64,000 nucleotides of DNA from Phycisphaerales bacterium (GTDB taxonomy: Bacteria > Planctomycetota > Phycisphaerae > UBA1845 > UTPLA1): positions 1 through 64,000 of the forward strand of contig JAKSDK010000668.1 in assembly GCA_022360095.1 (NCBI GenBank), written 5' to 3'. Positions 8,759 to 16,923 of the stretch are shown piece after piece (the stretch's first letter is position 1; each line of letters starts with the position of its first letter). A program made the position numbers and the translations under genes. The notes under the pieces are model-generated. The model saw nothing but the letters and a program-made list of their open reading frames with translations. It was not told where the DNA came from and ran no database searches.

Positions 8759-9466
8759 ACGTCTTAATCAACGTAACTGTCTCGCTGCGTTGGTTGTACG
8801 GATCTGATTCTGTTCATTGCGTCTGGTTCTCCTCTACTCTAGATTCCCGATCACGAGAGGCAAATCTCCGTCTCAGCGGAGATAGACCTTTTGCCTCCAA
8901 ACCGCCAGCCCGAATTTCGTTTTCCCGATCTTAACGGCCCGGTGATTCCTTTCCCCGCAGCCGCTTGCTGCCCCTCCTTAGGTCGCGTCTCGCGCGCCAC
9001 GCTTTCCGTGCGTCTTGCGAGACAGTGGGCAAGCTTCCATGGTGCCAGCCAGGCAGTCTCCACCAACGACCCGTTTCATGTTCTCATGACTTAAATATTG
9101 CCCCATAACTGAAAGAAAGCAAACGGCAATTTTGATAAAAAACGGCTTTAGACTTGACATTTTGCTGAGTGCGCAGGTCAACCGTTCTTGGTGCACTCCT
9201 ATCCGGCACGCGGGGCTGTGTTTTTTGCCGAGACCCTCCGAAAAAAAACTGAAAAATAACAATTGAGTAGTGCGAACGCACAATCGTCCGGCGCGCGGCT
9301 TCATGCCATGCAAACGTGTCGCTCAACCGGCATTCACGGAAACAAATCGGTTAAACGTTTTAGTCGCTTGCGCACTCGACGAAACCCTAGGGGTTTTCCC
9401 TAATAGCATCGTTGCCGAGATGTCGTAGGATGCTTTGAATGCGTGATGCACGTTAACGCGAGTCCG

Positions 9467-9478
9467 TGAAACGTTTCA
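9467..9478. promoter_or_regulatory. Palindrome TGAAACGTTTCA, LacI-family-like operator
   Basis: A perfect 12-bp palindrome with the central CG typical of LacI/GalR-family operators. A second site with the same AAACGTTT core lies at 9351-9362 (TTAAACGTTTTA), 116 bp away. No LacI-family gene is in the window; the nearest regulator is the winged-helix protein at 9739. Confidence 0.35.
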
Positions 9479-9499
9479 CTAACCGCGTCAAAACCGTGC

Positions 9500-9548
9500 A
9501 AAGCGCTGAGCAAGTCTATGTCATGAATGTGCGGCGCTTTTTTTTTCG
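9500..9548 (+). terminator. Orphan terminator-like structure
   Basis: AAAGCGC at 9500-9506 pairs with GCGCTTT at 9534-9540, directly followed by a run of further T residues. The stem is 7 bp with a long loop of 27 nt that may itself fold. No gene on the plus strand ends just before it, so it could end an unannotated small RNA or be a leader element of the gene at 9739. Confidence 0.4.
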
Positions 9549-9738
9549 ATTCTCACTTTTTTTTATGAGCGCTTTGAACGTACATGTTGTTAGGAACTAT
9601 TAGAGGATTTCTAACTTTGCTACGTCATGACGAGATGCATACTATCCATGTGGTCCTGTGCGAGAGGCCGTGAAGTCAGACCAATACGCGATGGATGCGG
9701 GATGACTTTGTTTTCGTCTTAGTCGGGGAGCCGTTCGC

Positions 9739-10641
9739 ATGAGCCAGGTCAAATCGAGCCGGGAGCGCGTCTCGGAGAAGCAGTCGGTGCGCTGCCTGCA
9801 AACGGTGGAACACATCTATCGCGTGGGGGTCGCGTCCATCCAGAGCCTGGTCGAGCTGACCGGGTCCGACGTGGCCACCATCGAGAAGGACGTCGATCTG
9901 CTGCGGCGCGGCGGCCTTCAAATCCATGTCGATGACAAGGTGCGTTACCGTATCGGCCAGGCCATTCCGGGGTTTTCGCTGCGCCTGCGTGCGCCGGAAG
10001 TCACGGTCGCCTGGGCGAAGATCTCCTTTTGCAGCCGTTGCTGGCTGAACGTGGGCCATGATCTCCCCGAAGAGTCGCTGGCCGGCGCACGGGAGGTGCT
10101 GGGGTCCGCGCTTCAGAAGTATTATCCGTCGGAAGAGGTGTATGCGAGGCCCGGCTGCGCGGGGTTCGATCCGTTCGATCTTGAACCCGAGCCGGACGGA
10201 AACGGACTGCATCCTCTGCGAGGAGAAGCGAAGCGGGTCTGCAAAAGACTTCGGATCATCGACCTGGCCGAATCGGGCCACGGCTGCCGGCGCGAGCAGT
10301 TGACCAACCTGCTGGGCGTCAGCGATCGGACGATCGGCTACGACCTTCGCGTCCTGCGCAAGGCCGGTCTGGAGATCTCGTTTCTCCGTGACCGTCACTG
10401 CTACTGGGTCGATACGCTTCACACACACCTGACCCAAGTGTTGTCTCGCCCTGGCGGCGCCGTACACGCCGGGGCCCTATTGAACATTTTCAAGACGGCC
10501 GAGGAAGCCGACCGGCGGGCCAAGCAGGGCCGCTGGTGCAGCACGACGTCGCGGAAGATCCAGCGAAGCATCAAGCTGATCTTCAAAGGTCGCGAGCGCG
10601 AGCTGCAGCCGCTGACCGTGCTTCGCAATACGGCCATCTAA
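9739..10641 (+). CDS. Transcriptional regulator with two winged-helix domains
   Basis: A 300-residue cytosolic protein with two helix-turn-helix units. The first spans about residues 15-75 (VASIQSLVELTGSDVATIEKD then LLRRGGLQIHVDD). The second spans about 168-225 (CRREQLTNLLGVSDRTIGYD then LRVLRKAGLEISFL). Both have the DeoR/HTH_11-like layout in which the second helix gives sequence recognition. The WYL domain often found in such proteins is not recognisable; the region between contains four Cys residues and a Pro-rich linker. The gene is monocistronic, followed by a minus-strand tRNA. Upstream palindromes may be autoregulatory, but that is inference. Confidence 0.65.
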   Translation: MSQVKSSRERVSEKQSVRCLQTVEHIYRVGVASIQSLVELTGSDVATIEKDVDLLRRGGLQIHVDDKVRYRIGQAIPGFSLRLRAPEVTVAWAKISFCSRCWLNVGHDLPEESLAGAREVLGSALQKYYPSEEVYARPGCAGFDPFDLEPEPDGNGLHPLRGEAKRVCKRLRIIDLAESGHGCRREQLTNLLGVSDRTIGYDLRVLRKAGLEISFLRDRHCYWVDTLHTHLTQVLSRPGGAVHAGALLNIFKTAEEADRRAKQGRWCSTTSRKIQRSIKLIFKGRERELQPLTVLRNTAI

Positions 10642-10669
10642 AAGAATGCCGGGACCCAATCGGAGGGAC

Positions 10670-10742
<73 letters not shown>

Positions 10743-10755
10743 GAGCGATCATCAA

Positions 10756-10784
10756 AATCTAATCGACGACATCAGGGATGGCAA
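10756..10784 (-). promoter_or_regulatory. Candidate promoter of tRNA-Ala
   Basis: On the minus strand TTGCCA, a 17-bp spacer and TAGATT, placing the start of transcription about 7 nt before the tRNA. The -35 box matches five of six consensus bases. Confidence 0.5.
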
Positions 10785-10845
10785 GGGAGCCCCGCGGACG
10801 ATGGTGCGTTTGCTTGATTGAAACGTGGATGTGAACTTGCGCGCG

Positions 10846-10890
10846 AAAGCCCCGGTCAGGCAGGCCCTCGGCCTGCCTGACCGGGGCTTT
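10846..10890. terminator. Strong bidirectional terminator hairpin
   Basis: A perfect 21-bp stem, AAAGCCCCGGTCAGGCAGGC plus one C, with a 3-nt loop, ending in a short T-run on each strand. It stands between tRNA-Ala and the prepilin-like gene. The first 16 nt recur in the terminator at 61548. Confidence 0.75.
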
Positions 10891-11095
10891 TAGGGGACGT
10901 CGGTCGTGCGTCGTGCGGGGACGTCCGTGGCGTCGTGACGTTCCCATAATACGGGAGGCGTCCGACCTAAGCCGAGGGGGATTCGTGACGATATAGCTTG
11001 CAACGGTCCGGTTTTGTCGCTTTTTGGTTTCATTCCAGAACCAAATCGTATGCTTGAGTATATCGTCATACTCGTTGTCACAAGGGAGGATAGCG

Positions 11096-11497
11096 ATGAA
11101 CAAACGACGTGCCATCACCTTCGTCCACATGCTGGTCGTGCTCATCACCGCGGCCGTCATCACGGTCGCCGTCGTGGCGATCCAGATCCACCTGAACCGT
11201 CCTGCCGCTGAAGAAGTTGAGCGACTTTATGAGATCCACGTCGGCCCCGGTCTTGGAAAATACCTGAGGCACCACGGCTTCAAACTGGAAGACGCACGGC
11301 GCAAATTCCCCCTGATTCAGACGTACCACAGCTCCGGTTACACGATGGCCCCCGTGCCGGGCGAGTACGGCAAGTCGACCGTGAGCTTTACCACACTCGA
11401 CGGCAAAATGCAGGTCAACGAAAACTACGACGATGCTTTCATTCAGGAGCTCAACCCGCAGGAACGGGATGCGCTGTTGGGTGTTTCGTCGAAGTAA
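11096..11497 (+). CDS. Prepilin-like small membrane-anchored protein
   Basis: A 133-residue protein starting MNKRRAITFVHMLVVLITAA. The N-terminus looks like a type IV prepilin or type II pseudopilin: a short basic leader, then a hydrophobic helix of about 20 residues. In a pseudopilin the cleavage would follow Ala5 and residue +5 would be Glu, but here +5 is His, so processing by prepilin peptidase is uncertain; a plain N-terminal anchor is the alternative. The remaining 100 residues (ending QERDALLGVSSK) match no family known to me. The start is chosen for GGGAGGA 5 nt upstream; an upstream in-frame start at 11024 lacks this. A terminator follows at 11572. Confidence 0.65.
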   Translation: MNKRRAITFVHMLVVLITAAVITVAVVAIQIHLNRPAAEEVERLYEIHVGPGLGKYLRHHGFKLEDARRKFPLIQTYHSSGYTMAPVPGEYGKSTVSFTTLDGKMQVNENYDDAFIQELNPQERDALLGVSSK

Positions 11498-11571
11498 GGG
11501 CTCCCGCCCCGAAGTCAGGTCTCCCCCCTGCCGATTTCCGGTCAACTACTTTGTGCGCAAACGGCGAGAAC

Positions 11572-11593
11572 CCCGGGCATGCCTGCCCGGGGC
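11572..11593 (+). terminator. Intrinsic terminator after the prepilin-like gene
   Basis: A 9-bp stem CCCCGGGCA with loop TGCC, followed by CTTTGG. It lies 75 nt past the stop codon. Confidence 0.55.
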
Positions 11594-11732
11594 TTTGGAA
11601 GAGCGCTTGTTTTGCGTGATCTCCTTGCGATAAAATAGGGTATTTAAGCTATTTCGAACTCCCTGCAGTCGGGACCGGGGTTCGTTGCACGGGCTGTAAC
11701 GAAACGATTCAAACATCGTGGGAGGGCCTGCC

Positions 11733-14700
11733 GTGTACGATTTTGAGAGTTTGCTCATTGCCTTTGACTCCGCGGCGTCGCCTCCGGTCTCGTTTGAGCC
11801 GCTGGCGATTGTTTTGGCCGCGTGCCTGAGCGCTTCGATCTTTTTCTTTCTGGGCCTGAACTTCCGACGTCGGCGAAAAGTGTTGCTGCAACAACTGCAG
11901 TCCAGCGAAGAACGTTATCGCACGCTGGTCTCGAACATTCCGGGGGCCGTCTATCGATGCGCGTGCGACGAGGCGTGGACGATGGAGTTTATCAGCGACT
12001 CGATTCAGGAGATCAACGGGTATCCTGCGTCGGACTTCATCGCGAACAAGGTCCGCTGCTTCGCGAGCACGATTCATGCCGACGACCGGCAAATGGTTCA
12101 GGACACGGTTCATGAAGCCGTTTCTCGAAAGGAACCCTACATCATCGAATATCGGGTTCTCCATTGCGACGGTTGCGTTCGCTGGGTGTACGAGAAGGGC
12201 CAAGGGGTTTTTGATGAGTCCGGCGCGGTCAAATGGCTGGACGGGGTTCTTTTCGACGCGACACAGCGGAAAGAGTCGGAACACGCGCTGCTTCAAAACC
12301 ACGAGATGCTCGAAGCCCGGGTGCGACTACGGACGGAGGAACTGGTGCGGGCCAACGAAAACCTTCGAAGCGAGATTCTGGAGCGCGAAAAGATGGAAAG
12401 CGCCCATCGCGACTCTGAGGAGAAATACAAGGGGCTCTTCAACTCCAGTCGAGACGGGATCGCCGTCACCGACATGGAGGGACGCTTTCTGGATGCGAAT
12501 TCGGCTTACCTGGACATGCTCGGCTACAGCGTGGACGAACTCCGGCGTCTGACGTATCAAGGGATCACACCGCACAAATGGCATGAGAAGGAAGCCCGGC
12601 TCATCGAGGAGCAGGTCCTTCAGCGCGGCTATTCCGAGGAATACGCCAAGGAGTACATCCGAAAAGACGGCACGATCATTGCGATCACCATTCGCGCCTG
12701 GTTGATGCGAGACGCTCTTGGAAACCCTGCAGGCTTCTGGGGTCTCGTTCGAGACGTCACGGAGAAAAGGAAATCCGAAGAGTCCTTGCTTAAAAGCCAG
12801 GAGCGTCTGCGTCGGCAAGACCGTGCACTTGTGGAACTGGCGACGAGCAAGATCGTCGGCCAAGGCGATTTGAAAAAGGCGCTGTCCAAAATCACGGAGG
12901 CGGCGTCTCGCACGCTGGAAGTGGAGCGTTCCGGCGTCTGGCTTTACAACGAAGATCGAACCAAGATCCACTGCTTCGACCTCTATGAACGCAGCCTGGA
13001 GCGACATTCCGACGGCCTGGAACTTGCCTCGGTGAATTTTCCCTCCTATTTCAAAGCCCTGGAGAAGGATCGCGTGATTTCAGCGTCGAATGCACAGTCC
13101 GATCCGAGAACGACGGAATTCTCCGACTCCTACCTGGCCCCGCTCGGTATCACATCGCTTCTTGACGCACCGATCCGCGTGGAAGGTCGCATGGTCGGCG
13201 TCATCTGCCATGAGCACGTCGGGCATCCGCGATCATGGAATATGGAAGATCGTCACTTCGCGGCCTCGATCGCGGACTTCGTCTCGCTTGCTCTCGAAAC
13301 ATCGCAACGAAGACAGGCAGAAGAATCGCTCCGGGCCCAACAGAATCTGCTGCACGACATCATCGAAGGCACGGATGATCGAATTTTTGCCAAAGACGGT
13401 CAAGGGCGCTACCTGCTGCTGAATTCCGCGTATGCCAGCGACTTTCGCATACCGGCGCACGAGGCGATCGGCCTGACGGATCGTGACTTGTGCTCGCCGA
13501 CGGAAGCGGAACAGATTATGAATATCGACAGGCAGATCATCGCCACCGGTGAAAGCAAGTCGTATGAGCAAAAGATCGAAACGGTCACTGACGGAGAAGT
13601 CAGAACGTATTGGGTCGGGAAGTATCCGCAGTTCGACCAAAACAACAACGTCACCGGCGTCCTCGGCATTGCGCGGGACATCACCGAACGAAAACGTGCC
13701 GAGGAGGCCCTCCGGCAGGCCCATGATGAACTTGAGCGACGAGTCCAAGAGCGAACGGCCGATCTTAAAGAAACGAATCGGTGCCTCGAAAAAGAGATCG
13801 CCGAACGCAAAATTGCCGAGGAACGATTGCAGTCGATCCTGGACAACACGACGGCCGTCATCTATTTGAAGAACACGCTGGGACAATACCTTCTTATCAA
13901 CCGGCGCTTCGAACAACTTTTTCACACGACGAGAGAACACCTGGTTGGAAAAACGGACTACGATCTGTTTCCCAAGGAATCGGCTGATGTGTTCCGGGCA
14001 AATGACCGCAAAGTGATCGAGACGGAACAAGCCCTGGAGTTGGAAGAAATAGCACCGCAGGACGACGGGCTCCACACGTACATCAGCATCAAATTTCCGC
14101 TGCGCGACCCGTCCGGGAAAGTTTACGCGTTATGCGGTATTTCCACCGACATCACCGAGCGCAAGCGGGCGGAAGAAACCGTCAGGAATCTGGCGAAATT
14201 TCCGGACGAGGACCCGTCGCCCGTGCTGAGAATCAAGAATGACGGCACAATTCTCTATGCCAACGCCGCCAGTTCACATTTGTTGTCATCTTGGAACTGC
14301 CAAGTGGGTCACATGCTCCCGGCTCCGTGGTATCGGAAGGTCACCCTGGCCGTCGATGCCTGTTCGAATCAGGAACTGGAGATGACGTGTGGGAACCGAA
14401 TCTATTCCATGATCATCACGCCGATCACCGACGCCGGCTATGTCAACCTGTATGCGAGCGACATCACGCGTCGCAAGCGCGCCGAAGAGCAACTGAGCCA
14501 GGCTCAGAAGCTGAAAGCCGTAGGGACGCTGGCCAGCGGTGTCGCACACGAATTCGGCAATCTGCTCACCGCCATTTCGGTACACACGGCGTCGGCCAAA
14601 GAGTCTCTGCTTGAAGGCCATCCTGCAATCCGCACACTGGAGAAACTGGAAGAGACGGCTCGACAGGCACGTGGTGTGACCAGCGCACTGCTTACCTTCA

Positions 14701-15650
14701 GCCATCGGGACGTGATCCGAAAATCAGCCGTCAACGTTTCACGAAATCTTCAGGAAACGATTCGATTACTCCGCCGCGTCTTGCCGTCTTCGATCAACAT
14801 CGTGGAAAAGATCTCGTCGGAAAACGATCTTTGGGTTCGAGCCGACGCGGGACAACTGCAACAAATCCTCATGAACCTGGCGCTGAATTCCAGGGACGCC
14901 ATGCCGAACGGAGGTCGACTCATCATTTCTCTGGAAGTCTGCTTGTCCTCGTCAAACGCGACCGAACCCGGCAGCGATCCTGGATCAGGCAAGGTCGCCG
15001 TCATCACCGTGGAAGACACGGGCTGCGGGATGTCGGAAAAAGTACGATCGCGCGTTTTCGAACCGTTCTACACGACCAAACCTCGCGGGCAAGGCACGGG
15101 CCTGGGCCTATCGATGATTTTGAACATCATTCAAGATCTGTCGGGCAAAATCGACATTCAGTCCAAACTCCATCAAGGAACACGGGTCAACATCGTGCTG
15201 CCCTGCTGCCTCCCACCTCGCCAAACCTCCGCCCGACAATTTCCCGCACGACAACAGGGACAAGGCGAAAGGATCCTCGTGATCGAGCGAAACCAACACA
15301 TTCAGTCGATCATGACGTCGACGCTAAGGTCACACGGCTACGAAGTGATTCCGGCTTCCGGCGTGGAAGAAGCCATTTCGAAGATTCGGGGCCAGGAGCA
15401 ATTCGTGCGTCTGCTCATTCTCGATCTGGATTTGATGGACAAAACCGGCTTAAAATCATTCGATAAGCTGCAAGGACGCTTGAACGAATGGCCCGTCATC
15501 CTCCTGGCCGGGACAATCTCAATCGATCTGAAAATCTATGGCATGGAAAACGGCTATCTGTTGCGCAAGCCGTTCGAAATGGCCGAACTCGCTTCAACGG
15601 TTGTACAATGTTTGGGCGAATCGAAAAACGAAGGGGATGACGTCCAATGA
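11733..15650 (+). CDS. Multi-PAS/GAF hybrid sensor histidine kinase
   Basis: A 1305-residue sensor kinase. It has one transmembrane helix (about residues 20-42, AIVLAACLSASIFFFLGL) and a short extracytoplasmic stretch. It then has PAS (60-175), PAS (235-345), GAF (365-530), PAS (535-660), PAS (695-815), a weak PAS (825-905), a HisKA dimerisation domain with phospho-acceptor His939 in GVAHEFGNLLT, an HATPase domain (N-box NLALNSRDAMPNGG near 1048, GQGTGLGLS near 1118), and a receiver-like domain (1180-1295). The receiver keeps the Asp (LILDLD) and Lys (LRKPF) but has Glu-Arg (VIERNQ) where the Mg-binding acidic pair belongs, so it may be only partly active. The start is GTG at 11733 with GGGAGGG 6 nt upstream. 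It is coupled to the response regulator gene by an ATGA overlap. The signal sensed is unknown. Confidence 0.9.
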   Translation: MYDFESLLIAFDSAASPPVSFEPLAIVLAACLSASIFFFLGLNFRRRRKVLLQQLQSSEERYRTLVSNIPGAVYRCACDEAWTMEFISDSIQEINGYPASDFIANKVRCFASTIHADDRQMVQDTVHEAVSRKEPYIIEYRVLHCDGCVRWVYEKGQGVFDESGAVKWLDGVLFDATQRKESEHALLQNHEMLEARVRLRTEELVRANENLRSEILEREKMESAHRDSEEKYKGLFNSSRDGIAVTDMEGRFLDANSAYLDMLGYSVDELRRLTYQGITPHKWHEKEARLIEEQVLQRGYSEEYAKEYIRKDGTIIAITIRAWLMRDALGNPAGFWGLVRDVTEKRKSEESLLKSQERLRRQDRALVELATSKIVGQGDLKKALSKITEAASRTLEVERSGVWLYNEDRTKIHCFDLYERSLERHSDGLELASVNFPSYFKALEKDRVISASNAQSDPRTTEFSDSYLAPLGITSLLDAPIRVEGRMVGVICHEHVGHPRSWNMEDRHFAASIADFVSLALETSQRRQAEESLRAQQNLLHDIIEGTDDRIFAKDGQGRYLLLNSAYASDFRIPAHEAIGLTDRDLCSPTEAEQIMNIDRQIIATGESKSYEQKIETVTDGEVRTYWVGKYPQFDQNNNVTGVLGIARDITERKRAEEALRQAHDELERRVQERTADLKETNRCLEKEIAERKIAEERLQSILDNTTAVIYLKNTLGQYLLINRRFEQLFHTTREHLVGKTDYDLFPKESADVFRANDRKVIETEQALELEEIAPQDDGLHTYISIKFPLRDPSGKVYALCGISTDITERKRAEETVRNLAKFPDEDPSPVLRIKNDGTILYANAASSHLLSSWNCQVGHMLPAPWYRKVTLAVDACSNQELEMTCGNRIYSMIITPITDAGYVNLYASDITRRKRAEEQLSQAQKLKAVGTLASGVAHEFGNLLTAISVHTASAKESLLEGHPAIRTLEKLEETARQARGVTSALLTFSHRDVIRKSAVNVSRNLQETIRLLRRVLPSSINIVEKISSENDLWVRADAGQLQQILMNLALNSRDAMPNGGRLIISLEVCLSSSNATEPGSDPGSGKVAVITVEDTGCGMSEKVRSRVFEPFYTTKPRGQGTGLGLSMILNIIQDLSGKIDIQSKLHQGTRVNIVLPCCLPPRQTSARQFPARQQGQGERILVIERNQHIQSIMTSTLRSHGYEVIPASGVEEAISKIRGQEQFVRLLILDLDLMDKTGLKSFDKLQGRLNEWPVILLAGTISIDLKIYGMENGYLLRKPFEMAELASTVVQCLGESKNEGDDVQ

Positions 15651-16303
15651 ACGGCGAAGTCAAGCTGTTGCTGGTCGATGATCACGCCCTTTTTCGCGGC
15701 GCCTTGGCAGATCTCTTGCATCACGAAGTGGATTTTGTCGTCGTCGGGAGCGTGGGAACTGCGGACGACGCAGTTAAGATGGCCAAGAAAAGCCAACCCG
15801 ATATCATCCTGATGGATATCGATATGCCAGGCCTGGATAGTTTTGAGGCGGCGAGAAAGCTGAAGGTGCTGACCCCTGAGGCGCGAATCATCTTCGTCAG
15901 CTCGTTCACGAACGACAACTACATTGACCAAGCCCTGAAAGTGAAGGCGCACGGCTACTTGACGAAGTGGGAACCGCCGGAAAAAGCGCTCAAGGCCATT
16001 CGCGAAGTGGCGACCGGCGGAGCCTACTTTTCGGACGAGGTGCAGTCACGAATTGTCGTGGATGAAACAGGGGCCAAGTTGAGGCAAGGCCCCAAGACGC
16101 GCGTGTCAACACTGACGGAGCGGCAACGCGAGATCCTGCGTTACATTGCACAGGGACGCGGTAAGAAGGACATCGCCACAACCATGAACCTCAGCGTCAA
16201 GACGATTTCAAACCATACAACGCACCTGATGAACAAACTCAACATTCATGATCGCGTTGAATTGACGAGATTCGCCATCCGCGAAGGCCTGGCGGAAACT
16301 TAG
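15647..16303 (+). CDS. NarL/FixJ-family response regulator
   Basis: A 218-residue two-domain regulator. The receiver domain holds the acidic pair Asp11-Asp12, phospho-acceptor Asp57 (ILMDIDMPG) and Lys107 (GYLTKWE). The C-terminal LuxR-type helix-turn-helix (about 150-215) contains LTERQREILRYIAQGRGKKD and the recognition helix SVKTISNHTTHLMNKL. It overlaps the kinase stop codon by 4 nt, so the two genes make a cognate two-component pair. The targets are unknown. It ends about 10 nt before a convergent gene. Confidence 0.93.
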   Translation: MNGEVKLLLVDDHALFRGALADLLHHEVDFVVVGSVGTADDAVKMAKKSQPDIILMDIDMPGLDSFEAARKLKVLTPEARIIFVSSFTNDNYIDQALKVKAHGYLTKWEPPEKALKAIREVATGGAYFSDEVQSRIVVDETGAKLRQGPKTRVSTLTERQREILRYIAQGRGKKDIATTMNLSVKTISNHTTHLMNKLNIHDRVELTRFAIREGLAET

Positions 16304-16313
16304 CGCTTCTACT

Positions 16314-16697
16314 TCACGTCGTGGGCGGCGGGGTCATCGGACCGCGGACCGCCTCCACATAGGCCATACGCAACTGATGCAGCATCGTGTCAAGCAGCCG
16401 CTTTTCCTCCGGATCAAGATTGCCCTGGGTCTTCTTGTCCAAGACATCCAGCATGTCGACGTGGTGTTTGGCCAGGTCCAGATTTGGAGGGATGTCCTGC
16501 CCTCCCGGCCCCTTCATGCCGCCAAGTCCCACCATCGCCTGCATGGCAAGCAATTGAACCAGCGCTGCGAAACCGCCCTCCGGCAGCTTTGCATGAGACT
16601 CCTCACCTTCAACGGTCTCGGCCAGCCTTTCCTTCTCTGCGGCGGCCTCGGTTTTCCAATCGTCGTCGATTTGCAGTTTCCGCTCTTCATCGGCCAT
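16314..16697 (-). CDS. DUF1844 protein
   Basis: A 127-residue soluble protein starting MADEERKLQIDDDWK. It carries the family core FAALVQLLAMQAMVGLGGMK, then NLDLAKHHVDMLDVLDKKTQ and PEEKRLLDTMLHQLRMAYVE. The length is normal for DUF1844. A longer frame reaches 16979, but the family signature begins at this Met, and the upstream part has no family similarity. The function of DUF1844 is not known; it is widespread in planctomycetes and often lies near housekeeping genes. Convergent with the response regulator. Confidence 0.85.
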   Translation of the reverse strand: MADEERKLQIDDDWKTEAAAEKERLAETVEGEESHAKLPEGGFAALVQLLAMQAMVGLGGMKGPGGQDIPPNLDLAKHHVDMLDVLDKKTQGNLDPEEKRLLDTMLHQLRMAYVEAVRGPMTPPPTT

Positions 16698-16923
16698 GGA
16701 TATTGCGCTCCCTCGTTGCATGAGTAAACAAGAGGCCAGGGTCCGGCGCGCAGCTGGGGGGAAACTGCGTGTAGCTCCGGAGCGCCTGGCCGGTATTCTA
16801 GTGTATCGCTTTTTCGCGCCAAAACAAGACTTTAAGAGGTTCACCTTCGGCTTTGTTTGTGATGCAATGGAACAATTCGGAGGAAGAGGCAACCGCTGTA
16901 GAACGTTCCCTAAGAAAAACGGC

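Larger units (their letters stand above)
7986..9738. other. Long non-coding stretch with hairpins
   Basis: About 1.75 kb without a convincing intact gene. Visible items are: CCCTCC/GGAGGG hairpin near 8087-8110 after the PEP-CTERM gene; a lipoprotein-like N-terminus on the minus strand upstream of 8600 (listed separately); a perfect 11-bp hairpin at 8731-8758 (CTTTCAGGCCC); a double-stem hairpin at 8858-8896; a GTGCGAACGCAC dyad near 9270; palindromes with core AAACGTTT at 9353 and 9469; and an orphan terminator at 9500-9548. The frames covering it look like antisense or random translations. Confidence 0.5.
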
